In this document: in pieces, positions 48,687 to 57,619 of the stretch
How the letters are laid out: every line of letters starts with the position of its first letter
Numbering within the stretch: position 1 is the stretch's first letter
The notes under the pieces: generated by a model
What the model was told of the DNA's origin: nothing
The model's input: the letters and a program-made list of their open reading frames with translations, nothing else
Databases searched by the model: none
Assembly (NCBI GenBank): GCA_000272025.2
Contig: AKCV02000025.1
Location: 248,001-312,000 of the forward strand
Origin: Imbroritus primus
GTDB lineage: Bacteria; Pseudomonadota; Gammaproteobacteria; Burkholderiales; Burkholderiaceae
DNA: 64,000 nucleotides
Reading direction: 5' to 3'
Position numbers and translations under genes: made by a program

Positions 48687-48998
48687 TCAGAGCACCACGC
48701 TGACCATCGGATGGGACGACAGCGCGCGATAGATGTCGTCCAGATGTTCCTGGCTGGGGGGCCAGACGGGGACCGGCAGGCCCAGGTAATTGCCGTTGCG
48801 CGAGGGACGCATCTCCACGCGCGTGGCATCGAACGACGCATCGAAGGTCTGTACCAGGGCGACGATGGTCTCCGCAAAGTCGTCCTGCATCTTCCCCATC
48901 ACCTTGATGGGGAAGTGGCTCGGAAAATCGATCAGCGACGCGCGTGCCGGACCGCTCGCATCATCGGCGCCGCCCGGCTTGTCAGGGGTATTGGCCAT
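48687..48998 (-). CDS. DUF493 (YbeD-type) protein
   Basis: A 103-residue protein with the YbeD/DUF493 core FPSHFPIKVMGKM and SRNGNYLGLPVPV. In many proteobacteria it sits beside lipB and has been proposed to regulate lipoate metabolism, without proof. The ATG is preceded by GGAGG. Here the usual dacA-ybeD-lipB-lipA order is interrupted by a LysR/DUF2917 pair. Confidence 0.88.
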   Translation of the reverse strand: MANTPDKPGGADDASGPARASLIDFPSHFPIKVMGKMQDDFAETIVALVQTFDASFDATRVEMRPSRNGNYLGLPVPVWPPSQEHLDDIYRALSSHPMVSVVL

Positions 48999-49014
48999 GC
49001 TCGCCTCCTGAAAA

Positions 49015-50193
49015 TCAGCTGCGTTTGAACCACAGACGAATGGTATCCCACAGGCGGCCGAAGAACCCGGCTTCCTGCACGGCCTCGAGCGCGACCACGG
49101 GGAATTCGGCGACGGTATTGGTGCCATCCATCAGCTTGACCGTCCCCAGCTTCTGGCCCGGCGTGACCGGCGCGATGATCGTCTCGACGCGCTCCAGTAC
49201 CGGCTTCAGGCGGCCGCCGGTGCCCTTCGGCACCGACACGTAGGTGGCTTCCTGCACACCGATCTTCACGCTGCCGGCCTTGCCCTTGTAGACCTCGGGC
49301 GTGGCGATGACTTCATCCTTGTTGTACAGGCGCAGGGTGTCGAAGAACTGGAAGCCGTAGTTCAGCACCTTCAGGCTTTCTTGCGCGCGGGCCTGTTCGC
49401 TGGCCGTGCCGAGCATCACCGACAGCAGGCGGCGCTTGCCGTCCGGCACATTCGACAGCGGCCGCTGCGCCGAAGACACGAGGCAATAGCCGGCGGCCTT
49501 GGTGTGGCCGGTCTTCATGCCGTCGACGGTCGAGTCGATCCATAGCAGGCGGTTGCGGTTGGTCTGCTTGATGCCGTTGTAGGTGAATTCCTTTTGCGAG
49601 TAGTACGCGTACAGGTCCGGGAAATCCTTGATCAGGTGCGAGGCCAGGATCGCCAGGTCGCTCGCCGTGGTGTAGTGGTCCGGGTCGGGCATGCCTGTGG
49701 TGTTCATGAAGCGCGTGCCCTTCATGCCCATGCGTTCGGCCTCGCGGTTCATCATCGAGACGAACACCTCTTCCGAGCCGGCCACGGCTTCGGCGAGCGC
49801 GATACAGGCATCGTTGCCGGACTGCACGATCATGCCCTGGATCAGGTCGGCGATGGTCACCGGCTTGTTCGGCTCGATGAACATGCGCGATTCCTCGCTC
49901 TTCACCTTGAGGATCGCCGTGGTCGGCGTCACGGTCTGGTCAAGCGTGAGCTTCTTTTCCTTCAGCGCCGCGAACACCAGGTAAGCGGTCATCAGCTTGG
50001 TCAGCGAGGCGGGCTCGATGCGCATGTCCGGGTTCTGCGAACCCAGCGTCTGGCCGCTGGTGACATCCAGCAGCAACCACGACTTGGCGGCAACCTGCGG
50101 CGCCGGAATGGCCTGGGCGATGGCGGCGGAGGTGCCGGACAGGAAGGCGGCGGCGGTGACGAGGGAAACGAGTCGGGCAACGGGTTTGAACAT
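49015..50193 (-). CDS. dacA: D-alanyl-D-alanine carboxypeptidase (PBP5/6 family)
   Basis: Periplasmic enzyme that trims the terminal D-alanine from peptidoglycan peptides. The 392-residue precursor has a signal peptide (about 1-27), catalytic SLTK at 63-66, SGN at 125-127 and KTG at 227-229, then a C-terminal domain and an amphipathic tail (FFGRLWDTIRLWFKRS) that anchors it to the membrane. Start ATG at 50191-50193 begins the signal peptide; longer reading is spurious. Confidence 0.95.
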   Translation of the reverse strand: MFKPVARLVSLVTAAAFLSGTSAAIAQAIPAPQVAAKSWLLLDVTSGQTLGSQNPDMRIEPASLTKLMTAYLVFAALKEKKLTLDQTVTPTTAILKVKSEESRMFIEPNKPVTIADLIQGMIVQSGNDACIALAEAVAGSEEVFVSMMNREAERMGMKGTRFMNTTGMPDPDHYTTASDLAILASHLIKDFPDLYAYYSQKEFTYNGIKQTNRNRLLWIDSTVDGMKTGHTKAAGYCLVSSAQRPLSNVPDGKRRLLSVMLGTASEQARAQESLKVLNYGFQFFDTLRLYNKDEVIATPEVYKGKAGSVKIGVQEATYVSVPKGTGGRLKPVLERVETIIAPVTPGQKLGTVKLMDGTNTVAEFPVVALEAVQEAGFFGRLWDTIRLWFKRS

Positions 50194-50234
50194 GGAATCA
50201 GGCGTCGATGAAAATAAGGTGTTGACAAACAAAC

Positions 50235-50918
50235 TCACGCATCCTGCGCGGCGGCGGTGGCTGACGTGCCGGTGGCGGGCCACGCACCGGCAATCACGCT
50301 GCGGATCAGGTGCAGTTTGCGGTGAAAGAAATGGTCGGCACCGGGAATCACGGTGACAGGCAGCTCCTGCGGGCGGGCCCAGTCGAGGACGCTAGCCAGC
50401 GGAACGGTATCGTCCAGTTCCCCGTGGATGACAATGGTGTCGGCCGGGACGTCGGCGATATTCCAGCGCGAGGCAGCCGTGCCCACCAATGCCAGGCGTT
50501 CGGCGGGCGTGCCGCGTTGCGCCAACGTGCGCGCCACATGGCTGACCACGAAGGTGCCGAACGAAAAGCCGCCGAGCGCCAGTGGCAGCGTGGCGACATC
50601 GGGCGACCAGGCGGTCTGCTGGCGCATCCAGTCGAGCACGGCGAGCAGGTCCTCTTGCTCGCCAACGCCCTTGTCATGCTCGCCCGCACTCTTGCCCACG
50701 CCACGGAAATTCGGACGCACGGTGGCATAGCCAAGTTGTACGAAGGTGCGCGCAAGCGTCTGGGCGACCTTGTTGTTCTTGGTGCCGGCAAACAGCGGAT
50801 GCGGGTGGCCGATCAGCGCCAGGCCGCGCGAAGCGGCACCGCCCGCGGGGAGGTCGATGGACAGGTCGATGTCACCGGCCGGGCCGGGAATGATGATTTC
50901 TCGGGTGTGAACGTTCAT
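50235..50918 (-). CDS. Alpha/beta hydrolase
   Basis: A 227-residue hydrolase with nucleophile elbow GFSFG, an N-terminal GHPHPLFAGTKNNK strand/loop, an acid in HGELDDTVP and a histidine in GADHFFH. No signal peptide. Substrate unknown; the small size suggests a compact esterase without a lid. Located just upstream of dacA with 41 bases between. Confidence 0.85.
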   Translation of the reverse strand: MNVHTREIIIPGPAGDIDLSIDLPAGGAASRGLALIGHPHPLFAGTKNNKVAQTLARTFVQLGYATVRPNFRGVGKSAGEHDKGVGEQEDLLAVLDWMRQQTAWSPDVATLPLALGGFSFGTFVVSHVARTLAQRGTPAERLALVGTAASRWNIADVPADTIVIHGELDDTVPLASVLDWARPQELPVTVIPGADHFFHRKLHLIRSVIAGAWPATGTSATAAAQDA

Positions 50919-50996
50919 GTACGAAAGCGCCGGATGGCGGGTTGCGCTGATGGCCCATGCGGGCGCCGTCCTGCAGGCATGCGGTCAGCGGCCGAA

Positions 50997-51314
50997 CTAG
51001 CGATCGATCATCAGCCGTTCGACCGGCTTGCCGTTGATCAGATGACTGTCGATGATCTCGTCGATGTCCGACTGATCGACATAGGTGTACCACACGGCCT
51101 CGGGGTAGACCACCAGCACCGGCCCGAGTTCACAGCGATCGAGGCAGCCCGCCTTGTTGATGCGGATGCGGCCTTCGCCATTGATGCCGAGCTGCTTGCA
51201 ACGCCGCTTGGCGTACTCCTGCATTTCCTTGGCACGAAAATCGGCGCAGCACTGCTCGCCGTCTTCACGCTCGTTCAGGCAGAAAAAAACGTGATGTGCG
51301 TAGTAATTGCTCAT
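50997..51314 (-). CDS. Thioredoxin-like [2Fe-2S] ferredoxin
   Basis: A 105-residue ferredoxin of the thioredoxin-like type. Cluster ligands are C12, C22 or C23, C57 and C61 (GCLDRCELGP). Electron carrier; partner unknown, and the nearby P450 at 43.9 kb needs a donor but is far away. The stop lies about 80 bases from the next gene. Confidence 0.87.
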   Translation of the reverse strand: MSNYYAHHVFFCLNEREDGEQCCADFRAKEMQEYAKRRCKQLGINGEGRIRINKAGCLDRCELGPVLVVYPEAVWYTYVDQSDIDEIIDSHLINGKPVERLMIDR

Positions 51315-51480
51315 AAGGAAAAGTCTGCGCGCCGCAGGGGGGGGCCGCAGGTACGGATGACTTGCGGGGCCCGACGGTGCCGATGGTGGGTGGCAAAGAA
51401 GGCATTATACGGTGCCGGGTATGACGTCCGTCTGACCTCTGCCGTGCCGGCGCCGCGCTCACACGACGCTCATGCCGCAC

Positions 51481-52011
51481 TCATGCGGCACGTGTCAGCG
51501 CGGTTTCCAGCAGCTTGTGCAGGGCGTCCCACTCGGGTTCGCCGATATAGCGCTTGAGGATGCGGCCCTGCTTGTCGACCACGAAGGTCGTCGGCGTCAG
51601 CTGCACCTGGCCGAAGGCCTTGGCGGCCGTGCCGTCCGAGTCCAGTGCGACATGGAACGGCAGGGCGCGCGTTTCGGTGAAGTTGGCGACATACATGGGC
51701 GGATCGTAGGACATTGCCACGGCGATGAATTCCAGGCCCTGGTCCTTGTACTTCTTGTACGTCTCGACCATCTGCGGCATTTCCTTCACACAGGTCACGC
51801 AGCTCGTGGCCCAGAAGTTGACCATATACACCTTGCCTTGCAGGTCCTTGGTCGCCAGCTTCTGGCCCGACAGCAGGGTGAAGGTCGCGGCAGGCGCGTC
51901 ATTGCGCGGTGCGAACGCCTGGTAGCCGAACCAGCCGAGCAGCGCCACCACCAGGACGGCAAGGGGCACGAGCCAGGGACGGCGGCTGGCGCGCGGGGAC
52001 GTCTGTGTCAT
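51481..52011 (-). CDS. TlpA-like membrane-anchored thioredoxin-fold protein
   Basis: A 176-residue protein with one N-terminal membrane helix (about 13-30) and a periplasmic thioredoxin domain. Active site is CVTC (C71-C74) in FWATSCVTC, where TlpA relatives usually have WCxPC, so the tryptophan before the first cysteine is replaced by serine. Likely reduces or handles periplasmic thiols. Nine bases after the next gene upstream, so co-transcribed with it. Confidence 0.88.
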   Translation of the reverse strand: MTQTSPRASRRPWLVPLAVLVVALLGWFGYQAFAPRNDAPAATFTLLSGQKLATKDLQGKVYMVNFWATSCVTCVKEMPQMVETYKKYKDQGLEFIAVAMSYDPPMYVANFTETRALPFHVALDSDGTAAKAFGQVQLTPTTFVVDKQGRILKRYIGEPEWDALHKLLETALTRAA

Positions 52012-52020
52012 TGCTTTACC

Positions 52021-52530
52021 TCAATCGGAAGCGGGCATTGTACCGTGGGCCCTGGCCAGTCGCTGACGTGACGCCGCAAGCGCCTGGTCCAGGTAGCCGC
52101 CATAGAACTCGGCGCTGACGCCGACCAGGCTGCCGGCGAGCGGCTGGCCAGCAGCGTCCAGGAACAACACTGTGGGCGCCAGGCGTACGTCCCGTGCGCG
52201 AGCCCAGCTCTGCGACGAGACCTGGCGGCCATCGAAATCGCGCAACATGCGCGAAGACATCATATCGACCTCGCGAACCACGATTTCGTTCCGTTCCAGC
52301 AGGGGTTGCAGATACTGCTGCCGGACAATGTGACAGTAGGGACACCGGGGCAGCGACACCATCACCACCAGCGGCTGGCCCCGCGCGGCAGCGGCGCGTC
52401 CGGCCGCCGCCAGGTCGTCGGCCATGGGCAGGCCGGCGGCTGACGCGTGGGCAGCACCGGCGAGCAAGATCAACCAGCCCAGCAGGACAGACAGGGCGGG
52501 ACCGGCCAAGGGGATGGGGCGAGATGTCAT
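52021..52530 (-). CDS. Periplasmic thioredoxin-fold protein with CPYC motif
   Basis: A 169-residue precursor with signal peptide (cleavage near AHASA, residue 31) and CPYC at C63-C66 in LPRCPYCHIV. The dipeptide is glutaredoxin-like. A later APTVLFLD contains the cis-proline expected in this fold. Role in thiol exchange with the adjacent TlpA-like protein is inference. Start ATG at 52528-52530 has no clear ribosome site; an in-frame ATG 11 codons upstream also exists. Confidence 0.84.
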   Translation of the reverse strand: MTSRPIPLAGPALSVLLGWLILLAGAAHASAAGLPMADDLAAAGRAAAARGQPLVVMVSLPRCPYCHIVRQQYLQPLLERNEIVVREVDMMSSRMLRDFDGRQVSSQSWARARDVRLAPTVLFLDAAGQPLAGSLVGVSAEFYGGYLDQALAASRQRLARAHGTMPASD

Positions 52531-52670
52531 GGCATGAGGAGTCAGTCGGCAACCGGCGATCATCGGCGCGCATCCAGTGTGGATATCGCGGAAACCCGGC
52601 GCGTTTCCTCATGATACGGCGCGATGGCGATCCTGGCGGATAATAGCCCTTTTGCCGGTACCGTGCTGTC

Positions 52671-53261
52671 ATGTCCTTTCACCGTTTCTTCGCATCGACC
52701 CGCCGCCGCGCCGTGGCGGGACTCGCTCTGCTGGCCGTGCTGGCAGCCTGTTCCCCCAAGTTCGACTGGCGTAGCCTGCATTCCGATGAGGGCGGCTACG
52801 TCGCCCTGTATCCCGGCAAGCCGAGCGCTGCCTCCCGGCCCGTGGACATCGGCGGCAAGCGCATGCCCATGACCATGGAAGCGGCGCGCGTCGACGACAC
52901 GCTGTTTGCCGTTGGCGTGGTGCAACTGGATGCCGATACGCCGGAAGCGCGCCGCGCGGCACTCGAGGCCATGCAGGCCGGTCTGTTTGCCAATCTCGGC
53001 AGCCGCGACGCCAGTGCTCCCGAGGTGAAGGAAATCGTGGTGCAGTCGGCGGCGACGCCACCCGTCCCGATGCCCGGCGTGCAGATCCGCGTGAGCGGCG
53101 TGTCGGCGCAGGACAATACGCCCCGACGCCTGACCGCACGGCTGGTGGCGCATGGCACGCGCGCCTATCAGGCGGTCGTGCTGGAGGCCGGCAAGACACA
53201 GCAGGATCCGGCATTCGAGGAACATATCGACCAGTTCCTGCAGGGTTTCCATCCGTACTGA
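52671..53261 (+). CDS. Putative lipoprotein of unknown function
   Basis: A 196-residue precursor with basic N-terminus, hydrophobic stretch and lipobox LAAC placing C27 as the lipid anchor (CSPKFDWR follows). The rest shows a mixed beta-rich pattern (GGYVALYPGKPSAASR) and no catalytic motif I recognise. It lies divergent from the thioredoxin-like pair. Function unknown. Confidence 0.82.
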   Translation: MSFHRFFASTRRRAVAGLALLAVLAACSPKFDWRSLHSDEGGYVALYPGKPSAASRPVDIGGKRMPMTMEAARVDDTLFAVGVVQLDADTPEARRAALEAMQAGLFANLGSRDASAPEVKEIVVQSAATPPVPMPGVQIRVSGVSAQDNTPRRLTARLVAHGTRAYQAVVLEAGKTQQDPAFEEHIDQFLQGFHPY

Positions 53262-53391
53262 CAGACGGCTCCTGAACGCAGCGATGGCGTGGGCAGCATG
53301 ACATGGCTGGGAGCCGCAAGCGTTACCACGCGCCTGTGGATTGCCGGGCCCGTTTTCCGCTAAGCTGTGCGGATCCATCAGGGAGACACGC

Positions 53392-54024
53392 ATGAGCGCG
53401 AGCGTATGGTTGGCCTATTTTGCAGCGTGCTGGGTGATCGCCATTTCGCCCGGCTCGGGCGCGGTGCTGTCGATGAGCCACGGACTGTCGTACGGCTTGC
53501 GGCAGACGTCGGCTACCATTCTTGGCCTGCAGGCCGGACTGGTGTTCATCCTGCTGGTCGCCGGCGGCGGACTTGGCGCGTTGTTGCTGGCCTCCGAAAC
53601 CGCCTTCATGATCGTCAAGATCGTCGGTGCGCTCTATCTCATCTATCTTGGCATCCAGCAATGGCGTGCACCGGTCCATGCCGGGCCGGAAGCTGCAGTG
53701 CGCGTCGCGCCGATGTCGGCGCGACGGCGTTTCCTGATTGGCCTCTTGACCAATGCCACCAATCCCAAGGGCATCATCTTCATGGTGGCGGTCCTGCCGC
53801 AGTTCATCAATCCCAATCGCCCGCTGGCACTGCAGCTGCTCATCCTCGCGGTGACGATGTGCGCGGTCGACCTGGTGGTAATGCACAGCTATGCCTTGCT
53901 GGCCTCGCGCCTGCAGCGCTTCTTCCGCAACGTCCGCGCCATGCGCATCCAGAACCGCGTGTTTGGCAGCGTGCTGATGGGGGTCGGCGCGGCGCTGTTC
54001 TTTATCAAGCGCCAGCCTGGCTGA
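53392..54024 (+). CDS. LysE/RhtB-family amino-acid exporter
   Basis: A 210-residue inner-membrane protein with about six helices, starting MSASVWLAYFAACWVIAISPG; ISPGSGAVL is the family's conserved proline-glycine segment and GLLTNATNPKG the second conserved region. Exports homoserine, threonine or related amino acids; specificity unknown. GGGAG precedes the ATG by six bases. Confidence 0.9.
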   Translation: MSASVWLAYFAACWVIAISPGSGAVLSMSHGLSYGLRQTSATILGLQAGLVFILLVAGGGLGALLLASETAFMIVKIVGALYLIYLGIQQWRAPVHAGPEAAVRVAPMSARRRFLIGLLTNATNPKGIIFMVAVLPQFINPNRPLALQLLILAVTMCAVDLVVMHSYALLASRLQRFFRNVRAMRIQNRVFGSVLMGVGAALFFIKRQPG

Positions 54025-54039
54025 TCGCCTCACGTTGCT

Positions 54040-55617
54040 TCACGCAACCGCAGCCTGTTCCGCGAGCCTGAAGCGCGCTACATCACCAGCCAGATCACCG
54101 GCCTGACGGTGCAGTAGCGCCGCGGCATGCGCCACGGTTTCAACCAGCGCGGCATTCTGTTGGGTGGTGCCGTGCATGTCGGTGACCAGTGCGCTGAGCG
54201 TACCGACACGGTCGGCCTGCGCCTGGCAGGTGGCGCGCATCTCCAGCGCCAGTCCGTGGCTCGATTGCACGGTCGAGGTGATGCGCTCCATTGCGGTATG
54301 CGCTTCCTGGGCCAGGCGCGCGCCATCAGCGATGCGTGCAGTCGAGGCGTGGATCACCCGCTGGATATCCTTGGCAGCGGTCGCGCTGCGTTGCGAGAGC
54401 GCGCGCACTTCATTGGCCACCACCGCGAAACCGTTGCCGTGTGCGCCCGCACGTGCGGCCTCGACGGCTGCATTGAGCGCGAGCAGATTGGTCTGGAAGG
54501 CAATACCTTCGATTTTGGCGACGATCTCCACGATATCGCGCGACTGCGCGTGCACGCGTGTCATCGTATCCGCCATCTGGCGCACCACGGCATGTCCATC
54601 GTGCGCGACGGTCAGGGCATTGCCGGAGATGTCGGCGACGGTTTCCGCATTGGACGCCAGTTCACGCACGCCGTCGGCGAGCACCGCCATGCTGGCCGAT
54701 GCCTGATGCAATGCCGCGGCTTGCCGTTCGGTGCGCGATGCCAGGTCGCGGTTGCCGCTGGCGATCTCTTCCGAGGCGGTCAGCAGGGCGTCCGACGAAT
54801 GGCGGATGCGGCGCACGATATCCGCCAGGCAGCGCCGCATCTGCGCGAGAAAGTACATCACGCTGTGCGTGTCGCGCGGGTGCAGGGCGACGCCCTGCGT
54901 CAGGTTGCCCGCCGCGATGTGGTTGGCGATGGCTGAAGCCTCATGCAGCTCGCCACCGAGCGCGCGCGCCATGTGCCGGGCACACAACCACGCCAGGATG
55001 GCGGCGGCGCACAGGCTTGCGGCCAGCAGCCCGATCATGATGGCCTGGGCGATGGACTGTTGCCGTGCCGCTGCGGCCAGCGTCAGGTTGGCGCCGGCTT
55101 CCTGTGCCGCCTTGCGCTGGTGCGCAATCGTGGCCAGCGCATCGAGCGCAGCGGAGACAAAGTGGCCTTCCACCGAGACGCTGCTATCGAACAGCAATGG
55201 ATCGAACGGCTGTGCCTTGACCAGCGCGATATAGCGTTGCAGCACATCGCCTGCTTCCTGACGCGCCTTGGCCAATGGCGCTGCGGCTGCCTCACCGGCT
55301 GCCGTCCGCAGCGTCTCGATGGCAGCGTCGAGCTTCGCCAGATGCGTACCGATGGCGCTGTTCGCGGCATCGCGCTCCTCGCCGCTGGTGCCCGCCACCA
55401 GCTGCAGCTGCGCGCGGCCCAGGCTGGCGATGGCGGATTGCGCGCGTTCGGCAGCCAGTGCGCCAGCCATGTCGTGGTGGTGCAAGCGATCGGTCATGCG
55501 TCGCACTTCGATCAGGCTGACGATGCCGGTGATCGCGACCACGGCGCCAAAGATATAGATCAGGGCGAATGCGAGCCAGAGACGATGCGCCACTCGCAGG
55601 CGCTTGAGCCAATGCAT
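54040..55617 (-). CDS. Methyl-accepting chemotaxis protein
   Basis: A 525-residue chemoreceptor: membrane helix about 13-33, a four-helix-bundle-type periplasmic sensor domain about 35-190, second helix about 190-210, a HAMP-like linker and the cytoplasmic signalling domain with hairpin tip KIEGIAFQTNLLALNAAVEA. No C-terminal pentapeptide for CheR binding is seen (ends EQAAVA). Ligand unknown. Downstream of a GGDEF/EAL gene on the same strand after about 140 bases. Confidence 0.92.
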   Translation of the reverse strand: MHWLKRLRVAHRLWLAFALIYIFGAVVAITGIVSLIEVRRMTDRLHHHDMAGALAAERAQSAIASLGRAQLQLVAGTSGEERDAANSAIGTHLAKLDAAIETLRTAAGEAAAAPLAKARQEAGDVLQRYIALVKAQPFDPLLFDSSVSVEGHFVSAALDALATIAHQRKAAQEAGANLTLAAAARQQSIAQAIMIGLLAASLCAAAILAWLCARHMARALGGELHEASAIANHIAAGNLTQGVALHPRDTHSVMYFLAQMRRCLADIVRRIRHSSDALLTASEEIASGNRDLASRTERQAAALHQASASMAVLADGVRELASNAETVADISGNALTVAHDGHAVVRQMADTMTRVHAQSRDIVEIVAKIEGIAFQTNLLALNAAVEAARAGAHGNGFAVVANEVRALSQRSATAAKDIQRVIHASTARIADGARLAQEAHTAMERITSTVQSSHGLALEMRATCQAQADRVGTLSALVTDMHGTTQQNAALVETVAHAAALLHRQAGDLAGDVARFRLAEQAAVA

Positions 55618-55759
55618 GAAAGTCCTTTCATCGAAAATGCGGAGGCACCTTGCAGTGCCTGCAGCCTTACGACGAAAGCGACGTGGAACTTGAATTTGTC
55701 ATGAAAGATTCACACGGCATGGCGCGCCTGCCGGCCATGGGTGCGTTTGGCTGGCGCAT

Positions 55760-57610
55760 TCAGTCCGGAGGTGCGCGGCGGGTGGTGCTGAGGGATTTCA
55801 GCAGCAACTGCTCGAACTGTTCGGCCGGTAGCGGCGGGCTGAGGAAATAGCCCTGGTAGGAATGGCAGCCGTACTCGGCTAGCAGGTCGCGCTGCTCGGC
55901 CGACTCCACGCCTTCAGCGATCACGCTTAGTCCCAGGTTGTGCGCGAGGCCGACGATGGTGCGGGCGATGATGGCGCTGTGCGAATCGGTCAGGATGTCG
56001 CGCACGAACGAGCGGTCGATCTTCAGCTCGTCGAGCGGCAGGCGGTTGAGATACGACAGCGAGGAGTAGCCTGTGCCGAAATCGTCGAGCGAGAAGCTTA
56101 CGCCAATCGACTTGAGTGCATCCATATTGCGGATGACGTGCTCGGTCTCGTCCATCAGCACGCTTTCGGTCAGCTCCAGCTTGAGCGAGCTGAGGTTGGT
56201 GCCGCAGCGGCACAGGATGGCAAGCACCTGGCCCACGAATTCCGGATGGCGGATCTGCCGGCCGCTGACGTTGACCGATACCGCAAGATGGGCGCTGTCC
56301 TCGTGCGTACTCCAGGTCGCCAGCTGTTCGCAGGCCGCTTCGAGCACCCACCGCCCGAGTGGCAGGATCAGGCCGGTGTCTTCGGCCAGCGTGATGAAGT
56401 CCGCTGGCGTGAGCAGCCCGAGTCGTGGATGACGCCAGCGCACCAGCGCTTCCGCACCGATGATGCGGCCTTCCGCGTTCATCTGGGGCTGGTAGTACAG
56501 CACCATCTCGTCGCGATTGAGGGCATCGCGCAGTTCGCTCTCCATGGTGGCGCGCGCTGTTAGCAGCGCATGCAGCTCCGGGTCATGGAAACGTACGCCG
56601 TCGCGGCCTTCGGCCTTGGCGCCATACAGGGCGGCTTCCGCCCGGCCGATGACTTCCTGCGGCGAGTCCCTGCGACCGCCGAACAGCGTCACGCCGATGC
56701 TGGCGGTACTGAGGTAGCGATGCTCGCCCAGCTGGAACGGCTGGCGCAGCGTGGACCTGATCTTCTCGGCGACGATCTTGGCCTGGGCGCCGGCTGTGTG
56801 CGTCGAGGTATTCAGGTCGTCGATGACGACGGCAAACCGGTCGCCGTCGAGATGCGCCACCACGTCGCGCTCGCGCAGGCAACCGGACAGGCGCAGCGCC
56901 ACGAGCTGGATCATGAAATCGCCGGCATCGAGCCCGTGCACGTCGTTGAGCGTGCGGAAATGATCCAGGTCGACCAGCAGAAGCGCATGCATGGTGGACT
57001 TGCGGTGGTCCTGCAACAATTGCTTGAGCCGCATGATCATGCGCTGCCGGTCAGGCAGCGGCGTCAGCGCGCCGGGGAGGCTGTCCGGCACGCTGGCGGG
57101 CGTACGGGCGCGTGAGGCGCGCGCCGCCAGCCCTGCATGCTCGAGTTCGGCGGAGGCGCGGCCGGCAAAGAATTCCAGCTTGGCGGCGCTGAACAGGGAC
57201 TGGCGCAGGGGCGCCCGGTACAGCGCGACGAGCATACCGATGGGTGCGCCCGCCGAGTCGAGTAGCGCGTGACCGAGGCACGATGCGGCCCCGATGCGGG
57301 CAATGACAGGGTCGTTGGGGTAATGGACAGCAGCGTTTTCAGGCGTGACCACCTCGCTGGCCGTCATCAGTCCGGCGCATGGCGTGCTGTCGACGTCGAA
57401 GGTCAGCTCTTCCAGGAAGGTACGGTCGGCGATGGCCGCCAGCGTATGGGCGGCCCCGGGGGAGCCCGGCACGAGCCTGGCCAGATAGCCCGCGTCGGCA
57501 CGCAGCGCCTGCACCATGCTTTTCACGGTCTGTTCGAAGATCCCGACACCGTTGCCCGGTGTCGCGGTGCTGCCTGCCATAGTTGCCCAGTAGTGATGCT
57601 CCGTGCTCAT
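55760..57610 (-). CDS. GAF-GGDEF-EAL protein with degenerate GGDEF motif
   Basis: A 616-residue cytoplasmic protein: GAF-like region about 20-160, GGDEF domain about 195-340 and EAL domain about 350-610. The GGDEF signature reads HLDGDRF at 253-259, so the first glycine is Asp and the glutamate is Arg; cyclase activity is unlikely. EAL residues are intact: E387 (EALVR), N447, E479, D509/D510 (DDFGTGYSS), K530, E566 and Q586, so it should hydrolyse cyclic di-GMP. It starts nine bases after the unrecognised gene at 57620-58357. Confidence 0.92.
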   Translation of the reverse strand: MSTEHHYWATMAGSTATPGNGVGIFEQTVKSMVQALRADAGYLARLVPGSPGAAHTLAAIADRTFLEELTFDVDSTPCAGLMTASEVVTPENAAVHYPNDPVIARIGAASCLGHALLDSAGAPIGMLVALYRAPLRQSLFSAAKLEFFAGRASAELEHAGLAARASRARTPASVPDSLPGALTPLPDRQRMIMRLKQLLQDHRKSTMHALLLVDLDHFRTLNDVHGLDAGDFMIQLVALRLSGCLRERDVVAHLDGDRFAVVIDDLNTSTHTAGAQAKIVAEKIRSTLRQPFQLGEHRYLSTASIGVTLFGGRRDSPQEVIGRAEAALYGAKAEGRDGVRFHDPELHALLTARATMESELRDALNRDEMVLYYQPQMNAEGRIIGAEALVRWRHPRLGLLTPADFITLAEDTGLILPLGRWVLEAACEQLATWSTHEDSAHLAVSVNVSGRQIRHPEFVGQVLAILCRCGTNLSSLKLELTESVLMDETEHVIRNMDALKSIGVSFSLDDFGTGYSSLSYLNRLPLDELKIDRSFVRDILTDSHSAIIARTIVGLAHNLGLSVIAEGVESAEQRDLLAEYGCHSYQGYFLSPPLPAEQFEQLLLKSLSTTRRAPPD

Positions 57611-57619
57611 TGTGGGCCG

